Positions 1 to 8,874 are shown, counted from the stretch's first letter. The stretch: DNA of 64,000 nucleotides from Bradyrhizobium sp. cir1 (GCF_014198245.1 NZ_JACIHE010000028.1:1-64000); one strand, 5' to 3'. Notes: generated by a model from the letters alone, not told the origin. Numbers and translations are program-made.

Positions 1-78
1 ACAGGCCGGACATATGGATGCAAGCGATCCGATCAAACCTCAAAATGCTCTTGTGCCACGGGGGCCGTCCACATATGG

Positions 79-141
79 GTCCCGGATCTGCGCTCCGCCC
101 TGACAACGCTAGGCGTTGCCAGAGCTGAGCTTGTCCGGGAC
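79..141. repeat. GTCCCGGA-type palindromic repeat
   Basis: Imperfect inverted repeat with outer arms GTCCCGGA and TCCGGGAC. It belongs to the same family as the elements near 51.4 kb and 57.8 kb. It lies just beyond the 3' end of the aminotransferase gene and could form a hairpin transcript end. Confidence 0.6.
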
Positions 142-161
142 GATGGCGGAGTTTGTGACTC

Positions 162-1349
162 TTACACCGCCACTTCCTCACCGAGATACGCGACCGCCGC
201 CTCAAGCCCGCCCTTGCCGTGCGGAATCTTCAGCGCGTTCAATCCGACCTCGATCACCCCGAGCGTGCCGAGCAGCATCGGCGCGTTCACGTGACCCATA
301 TGGGCGATGCGGAAGGCTTGTCCAGAGAGGTCGCCGATGCCGGTGCCGAGCACGACGCCGCACTTGTCCTTGCAATAGCGTTGCAGCACCGCCGGATCAT
401 GGCCGTTGCTCATGGTCACCGTGGTCACGGTGTTGGAGCGCTCGCTCGCCTCCGCGACGTTGAAGCCGAGCACCTGGCCTTCCGACCACATCGCGACCGC
501 GCGGCGCGCGGCTTCGCCGAGCAGGTTGTGGCGGCGGAACGCGTTCTCCAGCCCTTCCTCGTGCAGCAGGTCGATCGCCTTGCGCAAAGCGAACAAGAGA
601 TGCACCGGCGCGGTGCCGGCATATTTGCGATAGTTCTCGGTGCCCTCGCGCTCGCTCCAGCTCCAATAGGGCGTCGACATATTGGCCTTCTTGTGCACCT
701 CGAGCGCGCGCGCATTGGCGGCGACGAAGCCGAGGCCGGGTGGCGTCATCAGGCCCTTCTGCGAGCCGGACATCGCGACATCCACGCCCCATTTGTCCAT
801 CTCGAACGGCATGCAGCCGAGCGAAGCGACGGTGTCGACCATGTAGAGCGCGGGGTGGCCGCTGGCCTTGATCGCCTTGCCGATCGCCTCGATGTCGTTC
901 TGCACGCCCGAGGCGGTGTCGACCTGGACGACGACGACGGCCTTGATCCTGTGCTCCTTGTCGCGGCGCAGGCGCTCCTCGACCTCATGCGGCCGCACCG
1001 CGCGGCGCCAGTCGCCCTTGAGCACCTCGACCTCGGCGCCCATCAGCGCCGCTGCATTGCCCCAGCCGATCGCGAAGCGGCCGCTCTCCAGCACCAGCAC
1101 CTTGTCGCCGCGCGACAGCACGTTGCTCAGCGCCGCTTCCCAGGCGCCATGACCGTTGGCGATGTAGATGTAGGACTTGCCCTTGGTCGCAAACAGCTTC
1201 GAGATGTCACTGAGCAGGCTCTCGGTCAAATCGAGCATCTCCTTGGAGTAGATGTCGATCGCCGGACGGTGCATCGCCCGCAGCACCTCGTCGGGCATCG
1301 TGGTGGGCCCGGGGATGGCCAGAAATTCCCGGCCCGCGCGAACGGTCAT
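162..1349 (-). CDS. Serine--glyoxylate-type aminotransferase (class V, PLP)
   Basis: PLP-dependent aminotransferase of class V, 395 aa, resembling serine-glyoxylate/alanine-glyoxylate aminotransferases, which make glycine and hydroxypyruvate from serine and glyoxylate in the cytoplasm. The N-terminus has the family motif LAIPGPTTMP. The cofactor lysine is in the segment AMSGSQKGLMTPPGLGF, and FRIAHMGH near the C-terminus is typical of the family. The ATG at 1349 is preferred over the upstream in-frame ATG at 1400 because AAGGACC lies just before it and the conserved N-terminus begins there. Its neighbours give no pathway. The exact substrate (serine-glyoxylate versus alanine-glyoxylate or aspartate) cannot be settled from sequence. 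Confidence 0.9.
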   Translation of the reverse strand: MTVRAGREFLAIPGPTTMPDEVLRAMHRPAIDIYSKEMLDLTESLLSDISKLFATKGKSYIYIANGHGAWEAALSNVLSRGDKVLVLESGRFAIGWGNAAALMGAEVEVLKGDWRRAVRPHEVEERLRRDKEHRIKAVVVVQVDTASGVQNDIEAIGKAIKASGHPALYMVDTVASLGCMPFEMDKWGVDVAMSGSQKGLMTPPGLGFVAANARALEVHKKANMSTPYWSWSEREGTENYRKYAGTAPVHLLFALRKAIDLLHEEGLENAFRRHNLLGEAARRAVAMWSEGQVLGFNVAEASERSNTVTTVTMSNGHDPAVLQRYCKDKCGVVLGTGIGDLSGQAFRIAHMGHVNAPMLLGTLGVIEVGLNALKIPHGKGGLEAAVAYLGEEVAV

Positions 1350-1454
1350 TGCATTGGTCCTTGTTGCTTGAGAACAGGATGGTGGGTTGCTGAGTCTCAC
1401 TTTTACGCGGCGTTGGAGGCCAAGAAAAGCGCGTAAAACGCAGGTCTGGGGCTC

Positions 1455-2180
1455 TTATCTCTTGGTCTCGCGACACCCGGCCGCTTCGGCCTCCTCGACC
1501 GAGCAGAACCAGCGGGTGCCCTTGCTGATCTTCATCTTGATCTGGGTGTACCAGCGGCTGGTCGGCTGGTGATAGATGCATTCGCCGGCGCTGTTCACAT
1601 TGCCCTTGATGGTGCAGTCGGGTGAGGGCGCGACCGGTCCCGAGGCTGAGGCCAGCAGCACGGCATGCGCCCCTTCCGGCGGCTTGGTAGCGCCCAGGAT
1701 GGCGGTCTTCTTGTTGCGCACGCGCCAGTCCCAGGGCGCGATGAAGGCGCCCTGCCACATGCCGGCTTTTGCCTCGCGCGCGGCGGCTTCGTCGGCGTCG
1801 TAATCGTGGGAGACGCGGGCATAGGACAGTGCCCAGCCGTTGCGCACCAGCCATTTCTGGATGTCCTCGCCGCCGACCTCGCAGCGCGCCACGGTGCGGC
1901 CGCGCCGGTCGATCGCGCGGGCGTGGCAGACCCAGTTCTTGCCCTCGGTGTATTTGGCGAGTTCCTCGCGCGCGGCCACGCCACAGGTCCACCGCTCGCT
2001 CTTGGTGTTGAGACAGAGCTGGTCGGACGACGGCGCGTCGATGCCGCCAAGCCGGATCCGCGTGTTGCCGATCACGACGGAATCGCCGTCGCGGACCTTT
2101 GCCGTGCCGGTGATGTCGGCAGCCTCAGCCAGCGAAGGGATAGCGAACAAAGACAGCGCAATCAGGACTTTTCGCAACAT
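1455..2180 (-). CDS. Secreted thermonuclease-like (SNase/TNase fold) protein
   Basis: 241 aa with an N-terminal signal peptide (LIALSLFAIPSLAEA), then an OB-fold micrococcal nuclease-like domain (about residues 22-140: KVRDGDSVVIGNTRIRLGGIDAP and later GRTVARCEV and WLVRNGWALSY). Members hydrolyse nucleic acid outside the cytoplasm, though many rhizobial homologues are uncharacterised. The C-terminal ~70 residues, with several cysteines, are outside the nuclease fold and unassigned. The ATG at 2180 was chosen because a clear signal peptide follows it; the longer frame to 2276 adds no recognisable sequence. Probably monocistronic. Catalysis is inferred from the fold only. Confidence 0.8.
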   Translation of the reverse strand: MLRKVLIALSLFAIPSLAEAADITGTAKVRDGDSVVIGNTRIRLGGIDAPSSDQLCLNTKSERWTCGVAAREELAKYTEGKNWVCHARAIDRRGRTVARCEVGGEDIQKWLVRNGWALSYARVSHDYDADEAAAREAKAGMWQGAFIAPWDWRVRNKKTAILGATKPPEGAHAVLLASASGPVAPSPDCTIKGNVNSAGECIYHQPTSRWYTQIKMKISKGTRWFCSVEEAEAAGCRETKR

Positions 2181-2328
2181 GCCGGTCCGGGTGTTCAGGA
2201 CAATCTCGATAAGCCCAGTAATTGTGGTCGGCTTTTGGCCGCCCGGCCAGCTTATGCCTAACGATCGGGCTTTCAACTTCCTGTCATCTTGCGACGACCC
2301 TACGAGACCTATGTCCGGGGCACGAGAC

Positions 2329-4059
2329 CTACCCCCGCCCCGCCATCGCCCGTTTCGCCACCGCCAGCCCCATCAGCACGAACGCCGACGTCACTTCGGG
2401 ACCGCCGACCAGGATCCGCGTCGGCGTCTTCATCTTGTTCCACTCATAGGCGCGGAACGGGCCGCGGCGGCCGCCTTCGCCGAGGCTTGCAATGATGACG
2501 TTCAGCGCCGGTGCAAAGGCGCGCGGATCGGCGCCGAGATGGCCGAGCGCGATCAGCGCCAGCGCGGCGTCGAACACGTTCATCTCCGCGGCCATCAGCT
2601 CGCCCTTGACGTAGGAGAGCACGCGATGGCGGATGAAATCGAAATCGCCGTCGGGATCGATCGCCGCCTGCGCTGCCAGCGGCAGTGCCAGGAACGCCGC
2701 GTAACAGCGGCCGAAATAGGCGCTGTAGAGCTCCGGCAGATAATAGATGTGCGAGCGCGGATTGGCGAAGGCGCCGCTGGCAGCCAGCCGTTTCTGGAAA
2801 CCGATGATCCGGTGCACGGTGGCGAGCCGGGCCGGCGTCTCCAACACCTTCCAGCGCGCGAGGTTGCGAAAGCTCACCTCGAGAATGTCGAGATTGAGCG
2901 TCGGATCGAGATCGTTGCCGTAGGGCCGCTCGCCGCTGAGATTGTCGATCCAGGTGGCGACGCCGCCCTCGTAGTCGATGTTGTCGTTGAGCGGCACGGT
3001 GATGCGCGGCGCATTGACACCGGCACGCACCTGGTAGCCGGCGTAGAAATCCAGCAGCGGCTGGTCGATGATCGCATCAAGGCAGCCGGCCTGCGTCGCC
3101 GCCGAGATCGAGCACGCCGTGGTGTCGCAATCCGGCACATAGATGCCGAAGCCGAGGTCCTGCTTGATCTGGGCAAAGAACCGGGAAAAGCGCGGATGCG
3201 GCGCCGGGGCGAGCGCGGTGATGACGTTGAAGCGTGCGCCGCCCAAGCCCTCGACTTCCTCGCGGCTGATATTGACGCAGAAATTCACCATGTCGGCGAT
3301 CGCACGCTCCGCCGCGATCTTGTCGGCCAGCGAGGCGAGCCCGCTCTCGACGAAGCCGAGCAGCGCCTCGATGAAGAACGCATCGTAATAGGCCGAGCGG
3401 TGGCGGATCTGCACCGGCTCCCACATCGGCTCGGCGATGCCCTTCCAGGGCGGATTGACCACCGCGCGGGCCGGCGAGTGTGCGATGAAGACGCGCGCGA
3501 GGTTGAACAGCAGCGAGGAGTTCTTGTAGCCGCGCGCGTTCAGTCCCGTCAGCGCCATGATCAGCTCGCGGCCGCGGCAATCGGGATCGCCGATCAGGTT
3601 GAAGGCGGCATAGGTCGGCAGGAAGCCGTTCTTGCGGTACGAGCCGAGCAGGTGCTGCGCGCAGTCGCGGATCACGCCGTCGATCTCAGCGGCTTGCGGC
3701 ATGGTGCCGGTGAACATGGCCGGCGGCGGCTTCGGGTGGTCGAGCGTGATGCTGTCGACGAGATCGGCCACGGGCTGGCCGACCGCCGCCCAATCCGGCT
3801 CCGCATCATCGCGGGCGCGCCTCAGCGCCTCGCGCAGCCGGGTCAGCTTCGCCTCGTCGCGCAGCTCGGGCAGCCCGGCCCGCCGCAGCAGCATCCGCAA
3901 TGCGGGATTGCCGAGCGCGGTCTTGTAGAACTTTGCCAGGTGCAGGTCGCCGCTGGCGCTAGCCGCCAGCACGGGATCGCAGACCTCATAAAGAGAGGGG
4001 CCGTCCTTCCGCGCCGTCAGCGCCCGGCAGGCGGCGCCGGCAAAATAATGAAAGCTCAT
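2329..4059 (-). CDS. Large alpha-helical protein, terpenoid-cyclase-like toroid suspected
   Basis: 576 aa, no signal peptide, rich in helices, Leu, Ala and aromatics. Residues 310-315 read DCDTTA, the position and form of the DxD(D/T)T general-acid motif of class II diterpene cyclases and squalene-hopene cyclases. Helical segments around it (HRSAYYDAFFIEALLGF earlier; GGPEVTSAFVLMGLAVAKR at the end) suit an alpha/alpha toroid. No prenyl-diphosphate synthase or class I cyclase is adjacent, so the role is unknown. The ATG at 4059 was chosen over the in-frame ATG at 4197 because the upstream stretch looks like intergenic DNA. Alternative: another alpha/alpha-barrel family of unknown function. 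Confidence 0.6.
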   Translation of the reverse strand: MSFHYFAGAACRALTARKDGPSLYEVCDPVLAASASGDLHLAKFYKTALGNPALRMLLRRAGLPELRDEAKLTRLREALRRARDDAEPDWAAVGQPVADLVDSITLDHPKPPPAMFTGTMPQAAEIDGVIRDCAQHLLGSYRKNGFLPTYAAFNLIGDPDCRGRELIMALTGLNARGYKNSSLLFNLARVFIAHSPARAVVNPPWKGIAEPMWEPVQIRHRSAYYDAFFIEALLGFVESGLASLADKIAAERAIADMVNFCVNISREEVEGLGGARFNVITALAPAPHPRFSRFFAQIKQDLGFGIYVPDCDTTACSISAATQAGCLDAIIDQPLLDFYAGYQVRAGVNAPRITVPLNDNIDYEGGVATWIDNLSGERPYGNDLDPTLNLDILEVSFRNLARWKVLETPARLATVHRIIGFQKRLAASGAFANPRSHIYYLPELYSAYFGRCYAAFLALPLAAQAAIDPDGDFDFIRHRVLSYVKGELMAAEMNVFDAALALIALGHLGADPRAFAPALNVIIASLGEGGRRGPFRAYEWNKMKTPTRILVGGPEVTSAFVLMGLAVAKRAMAGRG

Positions 4060-4482
4060 GAAATACCTGGTCGCGGGGCCTTGCCCGGGAGCTGCGAGCG
4101 CGCACCCGTCCGCCCACCACCCCCTGCAAGTCCTTGAAAAGCTACCCGGATTCGCAGGAAAAACAAATGTGATGGTGGTCACGGAAATAACAGGCACGAA
4201 GCCTGCATGATCCAGACCCCGGAAAGCTACGGGGATGCCATAAATCGAGAAATTCGGCCTGGAGAATTAACCAATAACTTCAGCGACTTAGCTCAAATTT
4301 TGGGCGATCTATTGCCGGCAGGGCGATATCCGGTTAAGGGTTTGTTTGGTGCGGCGCCGCAAATTGCGCGCAATTCGGGGGCACTCCCCGGGCCAATCCC
4401 TCAAACCTAAAGACGCTATCGCGCTACTCAAACAGTGTGCGCGCGCTTGGCTGGTCTTTGGCACTGACAGGAATGAACCGAG

Positions 4483-5334
4483 ATGAATGTAAGGCAGCTC
4501 GACATTTCCCGACGCACCATCGCGGTGGCCGCAGCCCTCATCGGCACGGTGTCGCTGGTGATCGGCGCCCATGCTGCCCTCAACATGCGCGCGCTCGATG
4601 CCGCCAAGGCTGTGACGACCGACCAGATCACCGGCTCGATCGGCCAGACCTCGCGCCTCGCGCTCGTCATCGGCAATGGACATTATCCCGACGCCAGCGC
4701 GCCGCTGACGCAGTCGATCAACGACGCCCGCGCGCTGTCCTCGTCGCTGCGCAAGAACGGCTTTGACGTCGACATGGTGGAAGACGCGACCAAGGACGAC
4801 ATGGTTCGCGCCGTCAATCGCCTGAAGTCCAGAATCAAGCGCGACACGGTCGTCATGCTGTTCTTCGGCGGCTTCGGTGTGCAGGCCGGACGCGAGAGCT
4901 ACATGCTGCCGGTCGACGCCGTGATCTGGAAGGAAAGCGACGTCCGCCGCCACGGCGTCTCCATCGAGGGCGTGCTCGAGATGATGAAGGAGCAGGGCGC
5001 CAAGGCCAAGCTCGTCGTCGTCGACGCTTCCCGCCGTAATCCCTACGAGCGCCGCTTCCGTTCCTACAGTCACGGCCTCGCGCCGATCAGCGCGCCCGAC
5101 AATGCGCTGATCCTCTCCTCCGCCTCGCCCGGCAAGGTCGTCGACGACGGCAAGGGCGAGCACAGCGTGCTGGTCGGCGAGCTGCTCGGCAATCTCAATG
5201 CGCAGAGCGGCAGCGCCGAAGCCGTCTTCAACAAGACCCGCGTCGCCATCTCCCGCGCCTCCGAAGGCGGCCAGGTCCCGACCGTGTCGTCCTCGCTGCT
5301 CGAAGACGTCCATTTCGGCGAAGCCGGCAGCTAG
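4483..5334 (+). CDS. Caspase-fold (peptidase C14-like) protein lacking the catalytic dyad
   Basis: 283 aa. An N-terminal hydrophobic segment (about residues 12-33, signal anchor or signal peptide) precedes a caspase p20-like domain, starting LALVIGNGHYPDA at about residue 59 and followed by an INDARALSSSLRKNGF helix. The loop that normally reads GHG is GGFG (residues 129-132), so the catalytic His is Phe131. The loop that normally reads DAC reads DASRRNP, so the catalytic Cys is Ser183. Fold and lengths are otherwise typical. It is probably an envelope-associated pseudo-protease. A close paralogue fused to TPRs lies at 32971-34500 with the same substitutions. Confidence 0.85.
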   Translation: MNVRQLDISRRTIAVAAALIGTVSLVIGAHAALNMRALDAAKAVTTDQITGSIGQTSRLALVIGNGHYPDASAPLTQSINDARALSSSLRKNGFDVDMVEDATKDDMVRAVNRLKSRIKRDTVVMLFFGGFGVQAGRESYMLPVDAVIWKESDVRRHGVSIEGVLEMMKEQGAKAKLVVVDASRRNPYERRFRSYSHGLAPISAPDNALILSSASPGKVVDDGKGEHSVLVGELLGNLNAQSGSAEAVFNKTRVAISRASEGGQVPTVSSSLLEDVHFGEAGS

Positions 5335-5356
5335 TTCGCGGCAGTCGCCGCTCTCG

Positions 5357-5477
5357 GGTGGGCAAAGGCGCAACGCGCCGTGCCCACCATCCTTCCAGGA
5401 TTTCGATAGAAGACGTGGGCACGCTTCCGCCGTCGCTCTTCGAGCTATGGCGGACAAGCCGCTTTGCCCACCCTACG
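5357..5477. repeat. GTGGGCA/TGCCCAC palindromic repeat
   Basis: Two nested hairpin units beginning GTGGGCA and ending TGCCCACC, just downstream of the caspase-like gene. Dispersed repeats of this type sit between many genes in this window. Confidence 0.5.
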
Positions 5478-5510
5478 ATTATGTGTGCGTAGGCACGTCT
5501 GCCTCTCCAT

Positions 5511-5597
5511 CGTCATTGCGAGGAGCTCTTGCGACGAAGCAATCCAGGATCCCTCCCCGGAGAGATTCTGGATTGCTTCGCTTCGCTCGCAATGACG
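5511..5597. repeat. CATTGCGAGGAG palindromic repeat, copy 1
   Basis: 87 bp inverted repeat with outer arms CGTCATTGCGAG and CTCGCAATGACG and inner arms GAAGCAATCCAG and CTGGATTGCTTC. A second copy with the same architecture lies at 49137-49224. It sits between convergent genes and may act as a bidirectional transcription end. Confidence 0.85.
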
Positions 5598-5607
5598 ATC
5601 GTGGCTG

Positions 5608-6501
5608 TTACTTCCCCGCTTCCGCGCTCGCCATCGCCGGGCGCACGGGATCGCCTTCGCGGAGCAGCGCGCCGGCGCGGGCGACGACGACGTCGCCCTC
5701 GTTGAGGCCGTCGCGGACCTCGATATTGCCGCCCGACATCAATCCGATCTCGACGCGCTTGGTCTCGACGCGGTTGCGGCGGATCACCTGCACCACGGTG
5801 CCGGCCGACGAATATTGCACGGCGGTGAGCGGCACCGCGACGTTGCAGCTCTGGCCGGTCTTGATCAGCGCGCGGCCGCTCGCGTTCAGCAGCAGCCGCT
5901 TCTGCGAGGAGATGCCGATATAGACCATGCCCTGCTGGATGTTCGGCTCGACGGTCGGCCCGATGCGGCGCACCTTGCCCTCGATGTCGCCGGCGCCTGC
6001 GATACGCACGGTCGCCGGCTGGTTGACGGCGAGCTTGCGCACGTCAGTGGTCGCGACCAGGCCCACGAGATCGTATTCGCTGCGCGCCACGATGGTGAAC
6101 AGCGCCTCGCCCTTGGCCGAGGCTAAGTTGCCGATCTGGGCGGTGGAGGTCGCGATCACGCCGGCCACGGGAGCGGTGACCTGAAGCGTGCCGCCTTCGG
6201 GCAGCGCGAGGCGCGCCAGCACCTGGCCGGCCGTGGTGGTGTCGCCGGCTTCCGCCAGCACCTCCGTCACCTTCAGGCCCGGACGTTCGGGCCGCACCGA
6301 GCTTTCCTCGCGCGCGATGATCGTGCCGGTGGCTTCGACGATGTCGGAGAAGCAGGATTTCGCGACCTTGAGCACCGTGACCGCCGGCCCCTTGGGCGCG
6401 TCGTCATCGGCGGCTCCGGCCGGATATGGATCGAGGAGGAGCACTCCGGCAATGGCTGCGGGATACAGGCTTCGAACAACGGCACGGGACAAAGGGCGCA
6501 T
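5608..6501 (-). CDS. RND-type periplasmic adaptor (HlyD-like), orphan
   Basis: 297 aa membrane-fusion/adaptor protein with an N-terminal signal sequence (about residues 1-30, ending AAIAGVLLLDPYPAGAA), then lipoyl/barrel-sandwich and beta-barrel segments (VTAPVAGVIATSTAQIGNL; later VPLTAVQ and EVRDGLNEGDVVV). Such proteins link an inner-membrane RND pump to an outer-membrane channel. No RND pump or channel gene is adjacent. It resembles the adaptor at 31064-31993, including an N-terminal CFSD segment, so it may be a paralogue serving a distant pump. The start at 6501 was chosen by the signal peptide. Confidence 0.85.
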   Translation of the reverse strand: MRPLSRAVVRSLYPAAIAGVLLLDPYPAGAADDDAPKGPAVTVLKVAKSCFSDIVEATGTIIAREESSVRPERPGLKVTEVLAEAGDTTTAGQVLARLALPEGGTLQVTAPVAGVIATSTAQIGNLASAKGEALFTIVARSEYDLVGLVATTDVRKLAVNQPATVRIAGAGDIEGKVRRIGPTVEPNIQQGMVYIGISSQKRLLLNASGRALIKTGQSCNVAVPLTAVQYSSAGTVVQVIRRNRVETKRVEIGLMSGGNIEVRDGLNEGDVVVARAGALLREGDPVRPAMASAEAGK

Positions 6502-6673
6502 CGGAAATTCCACGGGGGCTATGCCTCCAAGCGATAGCAGATGGCGGGGGCCCGGACTACGGCAGCGTTGTCCCAAAGCGGGATGCCGCGCCGCCCGGGG
6601 TGACGCGGCAAGTCCCTTGATTAGTCGCTGGATTGGAGAACAGGTTCGCCGCCGGCCGGCCCGAGCGAACCGC

Positions 6674-6853
6674 TCAGCTCCGGCGATCGCCGAGCAGCTT
6701 GCCGGTGGCGCGGTCGATCAAATGCAGCCGCGTGCAGGCCGGACAGGGCACGGACACGTGCGTGCGATCGGCCGGTACGTCCTCGAGCCGATGCTGCACG
6801 TTCATGCCGGTCTGGGGGCACTTGAAGAGGATATGGCGGTCCATGACCGCCAT
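6674..6853 (-). CDS. 59-aa zinc-ribbon-like small protein
   Basis: Small basic protein of 59 aa. It contains KCPQTG near residue 12 and CPAC (Cys37, Cys40) followed by TRLH, an arrangement expected of a small zinc ribbon, but only three cysteines are seen; a His may be the fourth ligand. A second in-frame ATG at 6844 gives 56 aa. No strong ribosome site precedes either start. It lies alone between convergent or unrelated genes. Function unknown; a nucleic-acid or metal-binding role is only an inference from the cysteines. Confidence 0.6.
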   Translation of the reverse strand: MAVMDRHILFKCPQTGMNVQHRLEDVPADRTHVSVPCPACTRLHLIDRATGKLLGDRRS

Positions 6854-6912
6854 ATGATGGCAACGCCGGCCCCGCGAAATTACGGATGTTTACGTAGGTC
6901 GGTCGCGGCCCC

Positions 6913-8052
6913 TCACGGCAGGCTCAGGAATTCCACCCAGTTCGGCTTCTTGCCGGTCGGGTAGGACTTCAGCTTGGCCAGCACGCCGCTGCCCTGGTCG
7001 ATCGCATAGACCGTCATGCCGTCGGAGAGCTCACCGACCGCGGCGAGGTAGCGCCCGCCGGGATCGATGTTGAAGCCGCGCGGCTGCTTCTCGGTCGGCA
7101 CGCTGCCGATCGTGGTCAACTTGCCGCTGGCCGCGTCGACCTGGTAGGCGGCGATCGTGTTGGTGGTGCGCTCGGAGGCGTAGAGGAAGCGCCCGTCCGG
7201 CGTGATGTGGATGTCGGCGGCCCAAGGCTTCTTATCAGAATCTTTTCCGGTGAACCCTTCAGGCAGCGCGGTGGTACGCTGGACCTCGTCCCATGCGCCG
7301 CTCTTGGCTTCATAGGTGAACGCGGCGACATCGCCGTTCAGCTCGTGGAGGAGATAGACGAACTTGCCATTGGGGTGGAACACGAAGTGCCGCGGCCCCG
7401 ATTTTTCCGGCAGCTTGTAGGCCGGCGGATCGCTCGGCGTGAGCGCACCGGTGGTGGGCTCGAACGCAAAGCTTAGCACCTGGTCGGAGCCGAGATTGGT
7501 TGCGAACACGAAACGGTTGTCGGGCGAGGGCAGGAAGGCGTGCGCGTTCAGCCCGGTCGGGATCACCTGCGTCGGTGCGCCCAACACGCCGTTCGCTCCA
7601 AGCGGATTCACCGCGACCTTGTTGCCGCCATAGGAAGCGCTGAACAGCACCTTGCCGCCGCGATCGGTGGCAATGTGGGCCATGCTGTCGGCGAGCGGCC
7701 CGTTGCCGATATGGCTGAGCTGGCCCGTCTTGGGGTCGATCGAAAAGCTCACCGCCTGGAATGGCTGCGAGCGGACGCCGGCAATCAGCACGCGGTGGTC
7801 GGGCGTGATCGCGAGCGGCGTCGAGGATCCCGGTTTTTCCACGCCGGTGAGGGCGGCGGTCTGCACCGGTGTCATCTCGCCGGTTTCGGCCAGCTTGAAC
7901 ACGCTGATGTCGTTGCTGTCGGCATTGCCGACATAGGCGAAGGTCTCGGCCATGCCGGCACGGGCTCCCAGGGTGAGGGCAAGAAAGGTGAGAGTGGTGG
8001 CAATCGCAGCGCGAGGCGTTGTGGACGCGATGCGGCGGGTCGGACTCGACAT
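6913..8052 (-). CDS. Lactonase-family seven-bladed beta-propeller, exported
   Basis: 379 aa. A long N-terminal segment with a signal peptide (about residues 1-34, ending GARAGMA) precedes repeated propeller blades such as TFAYVGNADSNDISVFKL and GRFLYASERTTNTIAAYQVD. This is the YkgB/6-phosphogluconolactonase-like family. Cytoplasmic relatives hydrolyse 6-phosphogluconolactone, but export argues for another substrate here. The ATG at 8052 is preceded by GAGGAGAA. No operon partner is evident, so the substrate is unknown. Confidence 0.85.
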   Translation of the reverse strand: MSSPTRRIASTTPRAAIATTLTFLALTLGARAGMAETFAYVGNADSNDISVFKLAETGEMTPVQTAALTGVEKPGSSTPLAITPDHRVLIAGVRSQPFQAVSFSIDPKTGQLSHIGNGPLADSMAHIATDRGGKVLFSASYGGNKVAVNPLGANGVLGAPTQVIPTGLNAHAFLPSPDNRFVFATNLGSDQVLSFAFEPTTGALTPSDPPAYKLPEKSGPRHFVFHPNGKFVYLLHELNGDVAAFTYEAKSGAWDEVQRTTALPEGFTGKDSDKKPWAADIHITPDGRFLYASERTTNTIAAYQVDAASGKLTTIGSVPTEKQPRGFNIDPGGRYLAAVGELSDGMTVYAIDQGSGVLAKLKSYPTGKKPNWVEFLSLP

Positions 8053-8181
8053 GGGCGTTCTCCTCGGGGGGCCAGTGCGGCGTTGTTGTTTTGCCGGAGA
8101 GGATAGCGGGCGGCAGGTTGCCGCACCAAATTCCAATTGAGATCGATCGATGCCGAAATTGTATCGGTTGCACTGATGCGG

Positions 8182-8319
8182 CTATCGCACCGCCGCCGTC
8201 AGATTGCGGGAGGGCAGGTGCGGGCCGGCCGGGCGGTCAGGCGGCCCGAGCACGGTCCACACCGCCACAGCAAGCAGGGCGCTGGTCAGAAGCGTCCAGG
8301 CGACCAGTCGTTTTCGCAT
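8182..8319 (-). CDS. Small single-pass membrane protein (45 aa)
   Basis: Short frame encoding a basic N-terminus (MRKRLVAW), one hydrophobic helix (residues 7-25) and a Pro/Arg-rich tail. The shape is typical of small inner-membrane proteins. Only a weak ribosome site is seen, and there is no recognised family, so this is a tentative call. Confidence 0.35.
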   Translation of the reverse strand: MRKRLVAWTLLTSALLAVAVWTVLGPPDRPAGPHLPSRNLTAAVR

Positions 8320-8479
8320 CAGGCCAAATCCCGTTCGTCGCAAGTCCCGTCCGTCAAACGCGTGCGGCGATGCACGCCGTCATCGTGCACCGCAACGGAC
8401 GACGCTCCTATGAACTCGTTCACAGGCGAAAACAGGGCAATGCAGGCGAACCAATGCCGGGCGCAGGCATTGACCCGGC

Positions 8480-8656
8480 ATGCCCCGCGAAAACGATCTC
8501 GAAGGCAAGCCCGACATGGGCGGCAAGCATGGCGGTCAGGCCGGCCAGCCCAAGCCGCCGCCGCGCCCGCACGAAGGCCCGCGCGATGAGGATGTCGTGG
8601 CAAAGCGCCACACCGGTGAAACCGATCGCAGCTCCCCGCCGACCAAATCCAAATAG
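8480..8656 (+). CDS. Hydrophilic small protein (58 aa)
   Basis: 58 aa, entirely hydrophilic and rich in Gly, Pro, Lys, Glu and His (MPRENDLEGKPDMGG... ending SSPPTKSK). The composition suggests an intrinsically disordered protein; there is no signal peptide or helix. Codon usage is rich in G/C at third positions like real genes here, and the overlapping frames look worse. Function unknown. Confidence 0.5.
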   Translation: MPRENDLEGKPDMGGKHGGQAGQPKPPPRPHEGPRDEDVVAKRHTGETDRSSPPTKSK

Positions 8657-8751
8657 CGCCTCGCCCGCGCCGCGCTCGCGTCAGGAACGGCAGCCTCGCC
8701 TTGCCGCTACCTGATCCCGCAGGCGGAGGACGACAAAACGGAGGGTGGCAC

Positions 8752-8874
8752 GTGTTTTGGATCTATTGGGACACCGCCTGGTCGATCATCATCAGCGGCA
8801 TCATGTTCACCACCATCGTCACCCATCCCGACGCCGAGTTCGCCGAGATCCGTGCGGCCAAGCAGGTGAAATAA
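8752..8874 (+). CDS. Small membrane protein (40 aa), GTG start
   Basis: 40 aa read from GTG at 8752, eight bases after GGAGGG. One membrane helix (IYWDTAWSIIISGIMFTTIV) is followed by a short charged tail (HPDAEFAEIRAAKQVK). The good ribosome site and the helix-plus-tail layout support a real gene. No known family is recognised. Confidence 0.5.
   Translation: MFWIYWDTAWSIIISGIMFTTIVTHPDAEFAEIRAAKQVK

Noticed and set aside
1840..4137. Very long plus-strand frame (765 codons) opposite the DCDTTA protein
   Set aside because: Arg/Ala/His-rich composition typical of antisense shadows in G+C-rich DNA; the minus strand carries the coherent protein.
5511..5597. Palindromic elements considered as insertion-sequence ends or attachment sites
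   Set aside because: They recur as whole ~90-bp hairpins with no transposase or internal gene; they are dispersed intergenic repeats.
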